Part shown: positions 23,601 to 32,852 of the stretch, in pieces
Layout of the letters: every line of letters starts with the position of its first letter
Numbering within the stretch: position 1 is the first letter of the stretch
Assembly (NCBI GenBank): GCA_027627225.1
Contig: CM051025.1
Coordinates: forward strand, 69,528,069-69,592,068
Direction: 5' to 3'
Origin: Congeria kusceri
Lineage: Eukaryota; Mollusca; Bivalvia; Myida; Dreissenidae
Length of the DNA: 64,000 bases
Position numbers and translations under genes: made by a program
The notes under the pieces: model-generated
Told to the model about the DNA's origin: nothing
What the model saw: the letters and a program-made list of their open reading frames with translations, nothing else
Database searches by the model: none

Positions 23601-23869
23601 ATTTAGGTGGTAAACAGTGAATATGAACATACATATTCGTAATATTAAACAGTCGTTCGTTTTTGTTTTTTCAGTGTTTCCACGCTAGTTACAACATTAC
23701 AGTCAATGAGAGAATCAATCATAAGCGATATAGCTACCTTAAAGATGGAAAGGGACAGTTCTATAACCCCTTCCACAGGGGTCTACTCAAGAATCTGAAG
23801 GAGTACATGCGCATAATACGGCCGCAGGAAGAAACGGACGTGGAGCTTTTGTCAGTGAGAACTGTGTGA
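5261..23869 (+). CDS. Ankyrin-repeat DHHC protein S-acyltransferase (HIP14/Akr1-like), partial at 5' end
   Basis: Membrane enzyme that attaches fatty acids to cysteines of target proteins, by family usually at Golgi or vesicle membranes. Exons: 5261-5667, 6005-6138, 6585-6727, 7012-7108, 7766-7918, 12005-12177, then 19359-19524 or 19883-20054, then 20498-20692 or 23675-23869. All phases agree; the A+C choice gives 488 codons from the ATG at 5262. Counting from that codon: six ankyrin repeats (about 24-225), membrane span 1 (241-259), span 2 (271-290), TTDPG (292-296), and a cysteine-rich domain with DHHC at 354-357. Two more spans and a tail with a TTxE-type motif follow. The first base of 5261 completes a codon, so at least one upstream exon is missing. 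ZDHHC17 has four spans before the DHHC domain; only two are seen here, so orthology to ZDHHC17 rather than another ankyrin-DHHC group is unsure. A conventional model using only some of the alternative exons is possible. Confidence 0.9.
6005..6138 (+). CDS. Acyltransferase exon: ankyrin repeats 4-5
   Basis: Acceptor TTGTTTTTAG, donor GAACAG|GTTGGT. Two bases complete a Gly codon, then 44 codons in phase. The ankyrin core [12 protein letters not shown] is present. Confidence 0.9.
6585..6727 (+). CDS. Acyltransferase exon: ankyrin repeat 6
   Basis: Acceptor AACCTTTCCAG, donor TTTTTG|GTATGA. It encodes 47 codons plus two bases, including [20 protein letters not shown] basic linker (KAELKQK) leads into the membrane region. 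Confidence 0.9.
7012..7108 (+). CDS. Acyltransferase exon: first membrane span
   Basis: Acceptor GTGTCTTTTCAG, donor ATAAAG|GTACGG. One base completes a Trp codon, then 32 codons. The hydrophobic run [18 protein letters not shown] is the first membrane span. Confidence 0.88.
7766..7918 (+). CDS. Acyltransferase exon: second span and TTDPG motif; GC donor
   Basis: Acceptor CTGCTGTTTCCAG; 51 codons, phase 0 at both ends. The second span ([20 protein letters not shown]) is followed by TTDPGF. The DPG motif is conserved in DHHC enzymes just before the cysteine-rich domain. The donor is CAG|GCGAGT, a GC-AG junction; no GT donor nearby keeps the frame into the next exon. Confidence 0.88.
7993..8969. 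mobile_element. Non-autonomous hAT-like element with perfect 8-bp target duplication
   Basis: Terminal repeats AGGGATGGGACCGAATAC and GTATTCGGTCCCATCCCT are exact reverse complements. CTTTTAAT flanks both sides (7985-7992 and 8970-8977). Inside each end are clusters of the palindrome ATATTCGAATAT. The 977-bp element sits in an intron 75 bp after the 7766-7918 exon. I recognise no transposase, so it is non-autonomous. The hAT assignment rests on the 8-bp duplication and the CAGGGATGG-type end. Confidence 0.88.
9203..9469. mobile_element. Nested-palindrome MITE, copy 1
   Basis: Long terminal inverted repeats (CGGGCTTAATACATGTGCG ... CGCACATGTATTAAGCCCG) enclose two inner hairpins of the GATTAGCCTGTGC / GCACAGGCTAATC type. 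The centre holds CTAAACATAAATCCACTGTA. The same layout recurs at six other places in the window. Confidence 0.85.
9731..11622 (+). mobile_element. Tandem-core repeat element, head hairpin plus about nine ~165-bp units
   Basis: The head hairpin is AGCTCACCTGAGCAC-AGA-GTGCTCATGGTGAGCT, followed by a CGTGCGTGTG-rich stretch. The core has about nine direct units of roughly 165 bp, each with AATTATGCCCCTGGGGTC and CACATGGTTTATATAGA. The 3' end is CTCAGGTGAGC, the hairpin GGGCCCTCAGGGCCC and the tail TCTTGTTT. Mollusc 'pearl'-type or Helentron-associated elements have tandem cores like this; that link is inferred. Confidence 0.85.
11868..11935. mobile_element. Nested-palindrome MITE, copy 2 (end fragment)
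   Basis: Only the right end remains: GGGACGACACT, then a diverged CACATGCGTTAAGCCC and ACACGCCTCGTAT. It lies 70 bp upstream of the DHHC exon. Confidence 0.7.
12005..12177 (+). CDS. Acyltransferase exon: catalytic DHHC cysteine-rich domain
   Basis: Acceptor CTCTGGTTACAG, donor AACAG|GTAAGC; 57 codons plus two bases. The zinc-binding pattern CxxC-9-HCxxCxxC is intact (LCHTC ... [10 protein letters not shown]), followed by [15 protein letters not shown]. The Cys of DHHC is the acyl-accepting residue by family knowledge. Most family members have CPWxxNCVG; here the Trp is Tyr. Confidence 0.95.
12310..14016. mobile_element. Tigger/pogo-like DNA element with TA target duplication
   Basis: The ends CACTGCAGATCCGTTATATC and GATATAATGGATCTGCAGTG are reverse complements with one mismatch, flanked by TA on both sides (12308-12309, 14017-14018). 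TA duplication and a TATATCG-rich terminus fit TcMar-Tigger/pogo. The 1.7-kb interior has no recognisable transposase and contains mirrored CCCAATT / AATTGGG tracts around 13010-13625, perhaps a nested element. Confidence 0.8.
14718..16709 (+). mobile_element. Tandem-core repeat element, ~155-bp units
   Basis: The head hairpin is AGCTCGACTATTC-GAT-GAATAGGGTGAGCT. About eleven units of ~155 bp follow, each with CATAACTCTGTTTTGTATTT, TTATATTCAAAAGTT and TCATCAACTCCAGTATC. The 3' end has GAATAGTCGAGC, the hairpin CTGTC-CTGT-GACAG and the tail CTCTTGTTT. Short reading frames inside are by-products of the repeat. Confidence 0.85.
16905..17054 (+). mobile_element. Short 3' part of a tandem-core repeat
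   Basis: GAGTTATGGCCCTTGAA is followed by the hairpin CTGTTT-TAC-AAACAG (17031-17045) and the tail CTCTTGTTA. It has the same 3' plan as the longer elements, with a different stem sequence. Confidence 0.6.
17277..17788. mobile_element. Tigger/pogo-like MITE with TA target duplication
   Basis: The left end CAGTCGACTCCCAATGCCTC and right end GACATTGGGGGTGGACTG are inverted, with TA on both sides (17275-17276, 17789-17790). CTCGAA/TTCGAG tracts repeat inside both ends. The CAGTCGACTCCC-type terminus is classic for Tigger/pogo elements. An AT dinucleotide run (about 17241-17261) lies just outside. Confidence 0.8.
17791..18827. other. Intron sequence, nothing recognised
   Basis: AT-rich intron DNA between the DHHC exon and the membrane-span exons. 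I see no exon, and no repeat that I could pair with another in the window. Confidence 0.5.
18828..19072. mobile_element. Nested-palindrome MITE, copy 3
   Basis: Full palindromic layout with the inner hairpin GGATTAGCCTGTGC / GCACAGGCTAATT. The central block is in the opposite orientation to copy 1 (TACAGTGGATTTATGTTTAG). It ends 286 bp before the first membrane-span exon. Confidence 0.85.
19359..19524 (+). CDS. Acyltransferase alternative exon A: membrane spans 3 and 4
   Basis: Acceptor TCTCATTGTAG, donor ATGATG|GTAAGA. One base completes Arg of NNR, then 55 codons ending in phase 0. [16 protein letters not shown] is span 3; [17 protein letters not shown] begins span 4. NNRHWFLSF matches the usual start of span 3 after the DHHC domain. 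Confidence 0.88.
19883..20054 (+). CDS. Acyltransferase alternative exon B: membrane spans 3 and 4
   Basis: Acceptor TTTGTTTTCAG gives one leading base that also completes Arg of NNR, then 57 codons ending ATG|GTATGT in phase 0. That is exactly the phase pattern of exon A, and the sequence aligns without gaps over its first half (F3, F6, V12, N13, I16, W32 shared). An alternative acceptor at 19869 (ATCACAG|GAG) is in phase 0 and would let exon B follow exon A, adding two further spans. Sequence alone cannot choose between mutual exclusion and joint inclusion. Confidence 0.8.
20498..20692 (+). CDS. Acyltransferase alternative terminal exon C
   Basis: Acceptor TTCTATCTGTAG; 64 codons and TAA. 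It carries LTTNES (the TTxE motif), WKRYKHMKD and [14 protein letters not shown], the conserved tail seen after the last span in DHHC enzymes. It ends in an acidic stretch (EKDDDNETM). It has the same length as exon D. Confidence 0.9.
   Translation, partial: AYLAITNLTTNESLNWKRYKHMKDKEGKFKNPFNSGIRINLLEFFYIVPLPKDLLEKDDDNETM
20898..21499 (+). mobile_element. Tandem-core repeat element, ~145-bp units
   Basis: The head hairpin is TATGCCCCCGGCAT-TTTG-ATGCTGGAGGCATA. About three units of ~145 bp with GACCTTGACCTAATTTG and CACCCAAC follow, ending ACCGGGGGCATGTG. It probably lies in the 3' untranslated region or intron after terminal exon C. Confidence 0.7.
21500..22653. other. Intron or 3' untranslated DNA, nothing coding seen
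   Basis: AT-rich, between the two terminal exons. AATAAA at 21755-21760 could serve transcripts ending with exon C, but this is weak. I looked here for another membrane-span exon paired with exon D and found none. Confidence 0.4.
22654..22907. mobile_element. Nested-palindrome MITE, copy 4
   Basis: Same layout as the other copies; the first inner hairpin is decayed (GGATTAGGTCTACACAGG), the second intact (GGATTAGCCTGTGC / GCACAGGCTAATCC). Confidence 0.82.
22925..23256. mobile_element. MITE with ~38-bp terminal inverted repeats and TTA target duplication
   Basis: The left end TGCACCTATCAATATTTTTC then CCCAGGGGGGGAGCGGCGG is mirrored by CCGCCGCTCCTCCCCTGGGG then GAAAATATTGATAGGTGCA. TTA lies outside both ends (22922-22924, 23257-23259). 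It is 332 bp with no coding capacity. The duplication fits PIF/Harbinger-like MITEs, by inference. Confidence 0.85.
23675..23869 (+). CDS. Acyltransferase alternative terminal exon D
   Basis: Acceptor TTTTGTTTTTTCAG; 64 codons and TGA, phase 0 at its start like exon C. The ungapped alignment to exon C shares about 21 of the first 48 residues, including N-E-x-x-N-x-KRY, KD, G-x-F, NPF-x-x-G and NL. TTxE has become TVNE. The tail is basic then acidic, and ends LLSVRTV. Confidence 0.88.
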   Translation, partial: CFHASYNITVNERINHKRYSYLKDGKGQFYNPFHRGLLKNLKEYMRIIRPQEETDVELLSVRTV

Positions 23870-24585
23870 CCCCTCGTCACCCGGTGTATAGTTTGCTTGT
23901 AGGATAATTTATTCACGCTTTATCAGCCGTTAATGTGCTACTTAATGGTCTTGTGGTAAGATTTGTTTCTTATTTTTTTGGAACATTTTGTTATCAGACT
24001 AGATCTGTGCATTACTCCTGTTCTGATATTTTTTAATCAAAATTCCAAATTAATTTGGCTTTGATTTGTCATAAATATACCTTTTTAAAACACTTGTTGA
24101 GTTTTAAAAACGATTTAAAACATTGATTAAGAATAAATTTCAGGGTTTTCGTCAAGAACACCTATAGAAAATCACTTTTAAATTTGTTTGTATCATTTAT
24201 GGCTTCAGCAATGCTTATTACATGTATTTTGTTAGAGAATCATTTATATAAAAATGTAGAATACTACCTCTTTTATACTAGTTTTGAAACACCAATTTAA
24301 CAATGAAATCATAGTGTATATAGATTTTGATTTTATTTAAATTCATGTAATTTCTTATTAAATACAGTTATTTAAATGAAAATATTTCTGAAATATATCG
24401 GTATAAAATGGTAGACTATGAATACTAACATGAGCAGTAATGTAAGCCTTTTAAGCATATTTGATCATACTTAATATGTGAGGTCAAACATTACAATTTA
24501 CACTCTCACATTATATATTAGTGTACATTGTCGTGTTTCTGTTTGAAAGTATTTAAATTGTCACATTTTATGGGTATACACTTAT
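23870..24585. other. 3' untranslated and intergenic DNA after terminal exon D
   Basis: No further exon. AATAAA at about 24131 is a possible polyadenylation signal some 260 bases after the stop. The convergent neighbour ends near 31300-32853, so the intergenic space is about 7-8 kb and mostly repeats. Confidence 0.4.
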
Positions 24586-26122
24586 TATGACCCCCTTCGA
24601 AGAAGTGGGGGTATCTTGCTTTGCAACTGTCCGTTGGTCGGTCGGTAGGTAGGTCTGTCCGTAGACCATTTCGTTTCCGCACGATATCTTAAGAACGCTT
24701 TGACCTACGATCATGATAGTTGCTACGCTGGTTACTTGGGAGGAAAGGAAGAACCCTATTAAGTTTGAGGTCAACAGGTCAAAGGTCAAGGTCACCGTTG
24801 CTAAAAATAGAAAAATGGTTTCCCCTCAATAACTTGAGAACGCATTGAGATATTTTAATGAAACTTTATACATAGATACCTTACATCGAGACCTCTCAGG
24901 GGATTGCATATGGGGTGGGTGGGGTCAAGGTCACCATTACTAAAAATAGATAAACAGTAGACCATTTTGTTCCGCACGATATCTTTAGAACGCTTTGACC
25001 TACGATCATGAAAGTTGGTACGATGGTTACTTGGGAGGAAAGGAAGAACCCTATAAATTTTGAGGTCAACAGGTCAAAGGTGAAGGTCACCGTTGCTAAA
25101 AATAGAAAAAACAGTTTCCCCTCAATAACTTCATAACGCATAGAGATATTTTAATGAAACTTAACACATAGATACCTTATATTGAGACCTCGCTTGGGAT
25201 TGCATATGGGGTGGGTGGGGTCAAGGTCACCATTACTAAAAATAGAAAAACGGTTTCCGCTCAATAACTTGAGAACGCATTGAGATATTTTAATGAAACT
25301 TTATACATAGATACATTACATCGAGACCTTGCTTGGCATTGCATATGGGGTGGGTGGGGTCAAGGTCACCGTTACTAAAAATAGAGAAACGATTTCAGCT
25401 CAATAACTTGAGAACGCATTGAGATATTTTAATGAAACTACATACATAGATACATTATATTGAGACCTCGCTTGGGATTGCATATGGGTTTGGTGGGGTC
25501 AAGGTCAAGGTCACCATTACTAAAAATAGAAAAACGGTATTCGCTCAATAACTTGAGAACGCATCAAAATATTTAAATGAAAGTTCGTACATAGATACGC
25601 TATATTCAGACCTCGCTTGGGATTGCATATGGGGTTTGTGGGGTCAAGGTCAATGTCACCGTTACTAAAAATAGAAAAAATGGGTTTCAGCACAATAACT
25701 TGAGAACGCATAGAGATATTTTAATGAAACCTCATACATATATACCTTATATCGAGACCTCGCTTGGGATTGCATATGGGGTGGGTGGGTGGGGTCACAG
25801 TTGCTAAAAATAGAAAAACGGTTTCCTCTCAATAACTTGAGAACGCATCAAGATATTTTAATGAAACTTCATACATAGATACCTTATATTGAGACCTCTC
25901 AGAGATTTCATATGGGGTGGGTGGGGTGAAGGTCACCATTACTAAATATAGAAAAACGGTTTCCGCTCAATAACTTGAGAACGCATTGAGATATTTTAAT
26001 GAAACTTCATACATAGATACCATATATCGAGACCTCGCTTGGGCTTGCATATTAAAAATTTTTCTTAACAATTGCACATATTCACAACTTGGCTGCATAC
26101 ATGTTTTACAAAATCTCTTGTT
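24586..26122 (+). mobile_element. Tandem-core repeat element, ~140-bp units
   Basis: The head has the inverted pair ACCCCC ... GGGGGT around TTCGAA. About nine units with CAATAACTTGAGAACGCAT, GGGTGGGGTCAAGGTCACC and ATAGATACCTTATAT follow. The 3' end is TTTTACAAAA followed by TCTCTTGTTT. A 24,670-24,780 stretch (GACCTACGATCATG, AGGTCAACAGGTCAAAGGTC) recurs inverted at about 43,680-43,940. Confidence 0.8.
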
Positions 26123-26337
26123 TGATATGCCCAACTGTGTTGATGAACATTATTGTCATGTACATTTTGATTTATATACATGTATATTGTGTTGATAAAC
26201 TGTGTAATGTCTTTCAATGACATTTCATTGACATTCACTGTTATAACTTTACGTTTTAACAAACTGTACTTGGTAACTTGGCTCGGGGTTGGCTCACAAG
26301 TTGTGTACCTATTGTGATTCCAGGGCCCATATCCGCT

Positions 26338-26705
26338 ATGCCCCTTTAATTACAAACTTAAGAAAGCTCCTTTAATTACAAACTTATGAAAGCTCCTGTA
26401 ATTACAAACTTATGAAAGCTCCTTTAATTACAAACTTAAGAAAGCTCCTTTAATTACAAACTTATGAAAGCTCCTTTATATTACAAACTTATGAAAGCTC
26501 CTTTAATTACAAACTTAAGAAAGCTCCTTTAATTACAAACTTAAGAAAGCTGCTTTCATTACAAACTTATGAAATCTCCTTTAATAACAAACTTAAGAAT
26601 GCTTCTTTAATTACAAACTTAAGAAAGCTCCTTTAATTACAAACTTAAGAAAGTTCCTTTAATTACAAACTTAAGAAAGCTCCTTTAATTACATACTTAA
26701 GTACA
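26338..26705. repeat. Minisatellite, ~26-bp unit, about 13 copies
   Basis: The unit is CTTTAATTACAAACTTAAGA plus AAGCTC, with AAGA/ATGA variation between units. It is non-coding. Confidence 0.9.
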
Positions 26706-27310
26706 TTTCTTAAACCCATGTAATTAAGCATGTAACTTTCTATTTATGTCATCATGTACACAAAAAAACTAAAAGTTGCTTCTTGATGTTCCTAAGAAGA
26801 AAATCATTGAATTTAAGAATGAAATTTTTATTTGAAATGTTTGCCTTAAGAGTACAGCTTTATGTATTAAGATTTTCTTAAGGAATTTTATGTATAGCGC
26901 TTTGCCATGTTGCAGCTGTAGCTGTAAAAGATATAATATTATTTTGCCAAGTAAAAACATGTGTAATATTTTGTGTTTTGGCAGCCCTGTTTATCACATT
27001 ATGTTGTGTTTAGTATATCTTTGTTTCCTTTTAATCAAATATTGATGTAATCAAATTTATGAACTGTATTTTTTACCTTTTTGGCAGATTAGTAATCAAA
27101 CCATTACTACAATCATGTTTATGAAATGAAGTATTCACTTCTGTTGATAGATCATATCTTTCAAAAACATATTAATTTCCTTTTCTCTATGAATTATCAG
27201 AATTGTCACAGTTTACTTATATGTGATAATGTTGATGCTAAATGTTATTTTATAAGCAATATTTCCATAACATTGTTTGCACATGATTATATGGTACAGT
27301 TACATGCAAT
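26706..27310. other. Intergenic AT-rich DNA, nothing recognised
   Basis: I see no exon or repeat structure here. Confidence 0.45.
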
Positions 27311-27604
27311 GAGGTAGTATCAGTATGCAAGGGAATAGCTTTTTCATGCACTATTCTTTGAGGTAGTATCAGTGTGCAAGGGAATAGCTTTTTCATGCAC
27401 TATTCATTGAGGTAGTATCAGTGTGCAAGGGAATAGCTTTCTCATGCACTATTCATTGAGGTAGTATCAGTGTGCAAGGGAATAGCTTTTTCATGCACTA
27501 TTCATTGAGGTAGTATCAGTGTGCAAGGGAATAGCTTTTTCATGCACTATTCTTTGAGGTAGTATCAGTGTGCAAGGGAATAGCTTTTTCATGCACTATT
27601 CATT
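27311..27604. repeat. Minisatellite, 49-bp unit, six near-identical copies
   Basis: The unit starts GAGGTAGTATCAGTGTGCAA and ends CATGCACTATTCATT. Copies start at 27311, 27360, 27409, 27458, 27507 and 27556, with only one or two differences each, so the expansion is recent. Confidence 0.95.
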
Positions 27605-28455
27605 CCAGTCCTTTAAAGTTTGTGATATATGTCAATAGTATTCAAACTGTAACTGTCATATTAGAGCAATTTATTTGTTACATTGTAACATACTTATTTA
27701 CATCATTATCTACATTTTCCAATAGAACACCATCTTTTAGGTTGTGTAACTATAGCTGCAGATATTTGCAAACAAGTTGATTTTGAAACAAATATCAATG
27801 AAGATCACATGAATCAAAGTGTCGGAACCAATTGTTTCTGTAACTACGATACAGTTTTCAGTAAGTACTATTGGTGTATGTATTTATACAAAATATTTTT
27901 TTATGCTAAAATCTACTTACTATAACTTAAATTATGTAAATATTATTGCCTGTCAACAATGACTACAAATAGGTATTCGGAAATAAATGTTACATTTTGA
28001 ACATCTGGCCCAGTTGCTAAAAATATTATTAGTTACTTAAAGTTATCAGCCATTGCACTTTTGTTTTTAGGCATAGCAAGCTTTGAGCGATTTCATATTA
28101 GTTTTTTCTTTTACTAAATTGTCCTTGTTTATTTGTAAAACAAATTTAATAGAAAAACTTCTCGTCGATTTGTTTATTGACTATTTAAGTTAGCAGGGCA
28201 TCAGAATAACTGGCCACAACTGATCCCAGGTAATCTTAAAGTTCACATAATGTTACCTACTTTATTGTCACTAACTGTATATGTTCATAAGTATGGGCTT
28301 GCTTGCTGTTTGCCGTTTTCCTCTTATGTTATTTTTTGTGTGTGGGGGGGTATTAATACTCGTATCATCTTTGTGCTAGTGTTATTCTATGGCTTCCAAG
28401 CATATGCTTTAAACAAGATACTTTACAATTGCTTAGTGCAACACGTTTGTAATTC
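27605..28455. other. Intergenic AT-rich DNA, nothing recognised
   Basis: No exon, RNA gene or repeat structure could be supported. Confidence 0.45.
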
Positions 28456-28720
28456 ATATGAGGCGTGTTGTGGGAAACCTGAGCTTAATGCATGTGCATA
28501 AACTGTCGTTCCGGATCAGCCTGTGCAGTCCGCACAGGCTGATCTGGGACGACACGGCGCTTTTATGGTATTTTCTGTTTCAAGGTGTGTATTCTAAACA
28601 TAAATCCACTGTAGGCGGAAAGTGCCGTCCTGGATTAGCCTGTGTAGACTGCAAAGGCTGATCTAGGACGGCACTACAAACGTGCAAATGAGCCAGCTTT
28701 TCCCACGAAACGCTTCATAT
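28456..28720. mobile_element. Nested-palindrome MITE, copy 5
   Basis: Same layout; the first inner hairpin is GGATCAGCCTGTGCAG-TC / CGCACAGGCTGATC. The ends are more diverged than in copies 3 and 6. Confidence 0.82.
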
Positions 28721-29183
28721 GTAGACATTGTAATAACAAAAGATTACATAGTCTTGCTCTTAGTCATTGATGTGTATTTGTAAGGAATTTGTGTTCCGTG
28801 GTACATTTTGCCTCATAATACAAGAATGAGTGTGTGACAGCAATACTTTGTGTATGTAATGTCGGCCACTCATGGGCAATATTTTATTAGTGTGAATGGA
28901 CTTCAATCAACAACAAGGGTAACCATTTTTCATGGTATTGAAATATGTCTTAGTATCGATGAAAGAAACTGTTTTTTTTCATATGCATAATAATACAAAA
29001 CTTCTAATATGTCAAATTTTCATACATCAAATATTGAGTTACATAATTATAATATGTTACCTTATTGAACTTGTCTGAAAATTTGCATTGCATTGTTGTT
29101 TGTTTTCCAAATTTATATTTGAGAGATAAAAAAACATCTTAAATATATGTAATTAAAACACTACAAATAATTTTACTCGTTTT
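28721..29183. other. Intergenic DNA, nothing recognised
   Basis: AT-rich, without a supported exon or repeat. Confidence 0.45.
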
Positions 29184-30882
29184 AGCTCACCTGAGCACAA
29201 AGTGCTCATGGTGAGCTTTTGTGGTCGCCCGTTGTCGGTCGTGCCTGCGTGTGTCTTCAACCTTTCATTCAAACATCTCTTCATAAACCGCTTGGCAGAT
29301 TTTCACCAAACTTCACAGGAATGATCCTTGGGTGGACATCTTTCAAAGTTGTTCAAATATTTCCGGTCCACTGAATATGTAGGTCACCAGAGCTAAAAAT
29401 AGATTTAAAAAGTGAGGACTTTAAAAATCTATGAAACCGCAAGGCTCAGAGCTTTCATATTTGATATGTGACATCCTCTAGAGGTCCTCTACAAAGATTG
29501 TTCAAATTATGCCCATGGGGTCAAAACGGGCCACGCCCCAGGGATCACATGGTTTATATAGTATAGGAAAATGACTTTTAAAATCTTCTCCTCTGAAACC
29601 GTAAGGCCCAGAGATTTCGTATTTGGTATGTATCATCCTGTAATGGTCATCTACCAAGATTGTTCAAATTATGCCCCTGGGGTCAAAACGGGCCATGCCC
29701 TGGGGGTCACGTGGTTTATATAAAATATATAGGAAAATGACTAAAAATCTTCTCTGAAACCGCAGGGCCCAGAAGTTTCATATTTGATATGTGACATTTT
29801 CTAGTGGTCCTCTACAAAGATTGTTGAAATTATGTTCCTGGGGTGAAAATGGGCCACGCCCGGGGGGTCACATGGTTTATATGGAATATATATTGCAAAA
29901 TTACTTCAAAAATCTTCTCTGAAACAGCAAGGCCCAGATATTTCTTATTTTGTATGTATCATCCTATAGTGTTCCTCTACAAAGTTTGTTCAAATTATGC
30001 CCCTGGGGTCAAAACTGGCCACATGGTTTATATAAACTTAAATAGCAAAATGTCTTTAAAAATCTTCTCTGAAACCCCAAGGCCCAGAGGTTTCATATTT
30101 GGTATGTAACATCTTATAGTGGTCCTCTACAAATACTGTTCAATTTATACCCTTTGGGTCAAAATTGGCCACGCCCCTGGGGTCACATGATTTATATAGA
30201 CTTAAATATCAAAATAATGACTTTAAAAATTTTCTCTTCAGAAACCGCAAGGCCCAGTGGTTTCTTATTTGGTAGGTAACATCATATAGTGGTCCTCTAC
30301 AGGGATTGTTCAAATTATGCCCCTGGGGTCAAAACTGGCCATGCCCAGGGCGTCATAGGGTTTATATAAACTTAAATAGCAAAATGTCTTCAAAAATCTT
30401 CACTGAAACTGCAAGGCCCCGAGGTTTCGTATTTGGTATGTAACTTCCTATAGTGGTCCTCTACAAAGATTGTTCAACCTATGCCCCATGGGTCAGAACT
30501 GACCACACCCCAGGGGTCACATGGTTTATATAGACTTAAATAGCAAAATGACTTTAAAAATCTTGTCTTCTGAAACGGCAAGGCCCACAGCTTTCCTATA
30601 TTTGGTATGTATTATTGCATAGTGGTCCTCTCCAAAGATTGTTCAAATTATGCCCCTGGGGTCAAATCTGGCCGCTCCCCGAATGGTCACATGGTTTATA
30701 TAGACTTAAATAGCATTAGGAATTTAAAAATCTTCACCTGAAACTGCAAGGCCCAGAGGTTTGTTCAAGATTGTACAAATTATGCCCCGGGATAAAAAAT
30801 AAGCCACGCCTCTGGATGAAAATTCCAATTGGGGTACAAAGTCTCTGGTGAGCGTCCTAGGGCCCTCAGGGCCATCTTGTTT
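29184..30882 (+). mobile_element. Tandem-core repeat element, second copy of the 9731 family
   Basis: Same head hairpin (AGCTCACCTGAGCAC ... GTGCTCATGGTGAGCT), same ~165-bp core units (about eight) and same 3' end. The terminal hairpin is GGGCCCTCAGGGCC-A with the tail TCTTGTTT. Both copies are on the same strand. Confidence 0.85.
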
Positions 30883-31300
30883 ACCAGTAGGTACGAATGT
30901 TTAATGCAATTTCGTATCTTACATATTTCTGTCAGTATATTGGCTCTTGTATGAGAAACTGATTATATGACGTTTTTCGCAATAAAATATATAAATTTTT
31001 AATGTGCTATTATTTTTCAACCTGCAATGTGTTACACATTTAAAAAATATTATAAAATAGTAGTGGCGGTATATTTTGTAGACCAATATGAATGTATATA
31101 ATTATATTAATCGCTTGTGAAACGGACACAACTCTCACGTCCAGTTATATCAGTTTGATGTTCACAGTGTATGAAATTTCAAGGGACCTGTTCACAGATT
31201 GACACATTGACAATTTGTCTATACATGTACAAGTCTTTATCAATTTAAAAAGGATAGACTGTGACATTTTCAAAAGACCAAAGACCAGCCAGTATTTTAT

Positions 31301-31306
31301 TTTATT
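31301..31306 (-). promoter_or_regulatory. Possible polyadenylation signal of the phosphorylase kinase gene
   Basis: AATAAA on the minus strand inside AATAAAATAAAA, about 1.55 kb after the stop codon. A MITE (31673-31938) would lie in this 3' untranslated region. Closer, non-canonical signals are possible. Confidence 0.3.
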
Positions 31307-31672
31307 GACGTTCCACATATAACATGGTGGAGTGAAAACGATATGATCACACACAAAGAATGGAAATAAACAATCAACAGCGACCTTATATTTTTTAATA
31401 TTGGCTACTTTGCCCAAAAAGTGTCAAACATTTGACGGAGTTACTGGAATCTCTACAATGTTTTACATAGCTTTTAATATGCACCTTATAAAATATCATA
31501 GATCACAATATAAGTTCAGAACAAGTACTACAGCCATTCACATATGCATGAAGTGCTTTACATTGTTTACACAAGATACTGAAAAATGCAATTCGGTACT
31601 GTGAAAAAAGTCCTGAACATGTGTTCTTAATTAATTAATTGGAAAATGTTCATTTAATTGTGGTGTAACATA

Positions 31673-31938
31673 TATGTGGCATGTCGTGGGAAAACTGGGC
31701 TTAATGCATGTGCGTAAAGTGTCGTCCCAGATTAGCCTGTGCAGTCCGCACAGGCTAATCCAGGACGGCACTTTCCGCCTACAGTGGATTTATGTTTAGA
31801 AGAGACTTCCTTGAAACAGAAAATACCATAAAAGCGAAAAGTGCCGTCCTGGATTAGCCTGTGTGGACTGCACAGGCTAATCCGGGACGACGCTACGCAC
31901 ATGCATGAAGTCCGGTTTTCCCTCGACACGCCTCATAT
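31673..31938. mobile_element. Nested-palindrome MITE, copy 6
   Basis: The best preserved copy: outer ends GGGCTTAATGCATGTGCG and CGCACATGCATGAAGTCC, with two intact inner hairpins GGATTAGCCTGTG / CACAGGCTAATCC. It lies about 0.9 kb after the phosphorylase kinase stop codon. Confidence 0.87.
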
Positions 31939-32852
31939 GTATATCCCTTTGACATAATCACTAAACAAGGCCTGAAACTACAATGCTGAATGGACATAAC
32001 TTTACTATTTAGCAAAGAAAACATAACTGTCCATTGCTATGGCTGCACCTGCACCAATATGTCAAAAATACTGCAAAACCAAATTTTGCATGATAGAAAA
32101 TGACAAAATATGCATAACACTGCATGTACATGTATATACCACAACATTGTGTTGAACATTTCACCGAAAGTCGGTACAACAAATAAGGAGATTAACTAAA
32201 GTCTATGTCCTTGGATTTTAATAAAAAGTAACCATTTTTCCTTATCCTGGGCCCTGCTAGCTCATGTTCATGTCAAGATTATATTATGACTAGATATTTG
32301 TAGGTTGGCTTACTTTGTCTGGGTTTTTTTGAACAGATTTTAATTGTGTTGGATGTGGACTGAATAATCTGATAGGCATGAGGCAATACTTTGATATCAC
32401 AAAAATCTTACTGCAATCCAGTATATAAGACATACATATCACTATACACAAACAAAGTGCATTACATCAATAAGTCCAAACAAATACATGTACACTTGAA
32501 TAAAGCTGTAAACACTTTCCATGCTGTTTTAAAACTCAGAATGGGTACACGCTACAACTATTGATTATACAATAACATTACAATAAATTGTAATCAGCAT
32601 TAAATTTTGTTCATGTTTTTACAATGTGAAGCAACAAGTAAAGCTGCATCACACTATGAACATGCACACACTTGGTGTTCTTAATGGCAACCATGGAAAC
32701 TCTTCCATCAACATTTCCATGTCAGCAGGATTTCTGAAGAACAGAATAACAGACCACAGTCTATCAACCCTGAGATCTTCCAGGCACATGGTTCATTAGC
32801 AGGGGATACAACTGGGCAACAACAACTTTCTACAAGTGTTGCCTCCCTTTGT
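31939..32852 (-). other. PHKA: Probable 3' untranslated region of the phosphorylase kinase gene
   Basis: Follows the stop codon at 32853-32855 on the minus strand. No other gene is visible. The extent of the transcript is not known. Confidence 0.4.

Noticed and set aside
27311..27604. Regular 49-bp array considered as a CRISPR-like array
   Set aside because: The units are contiguous with no variable spacers, and the genome is plainly eukaryotic.
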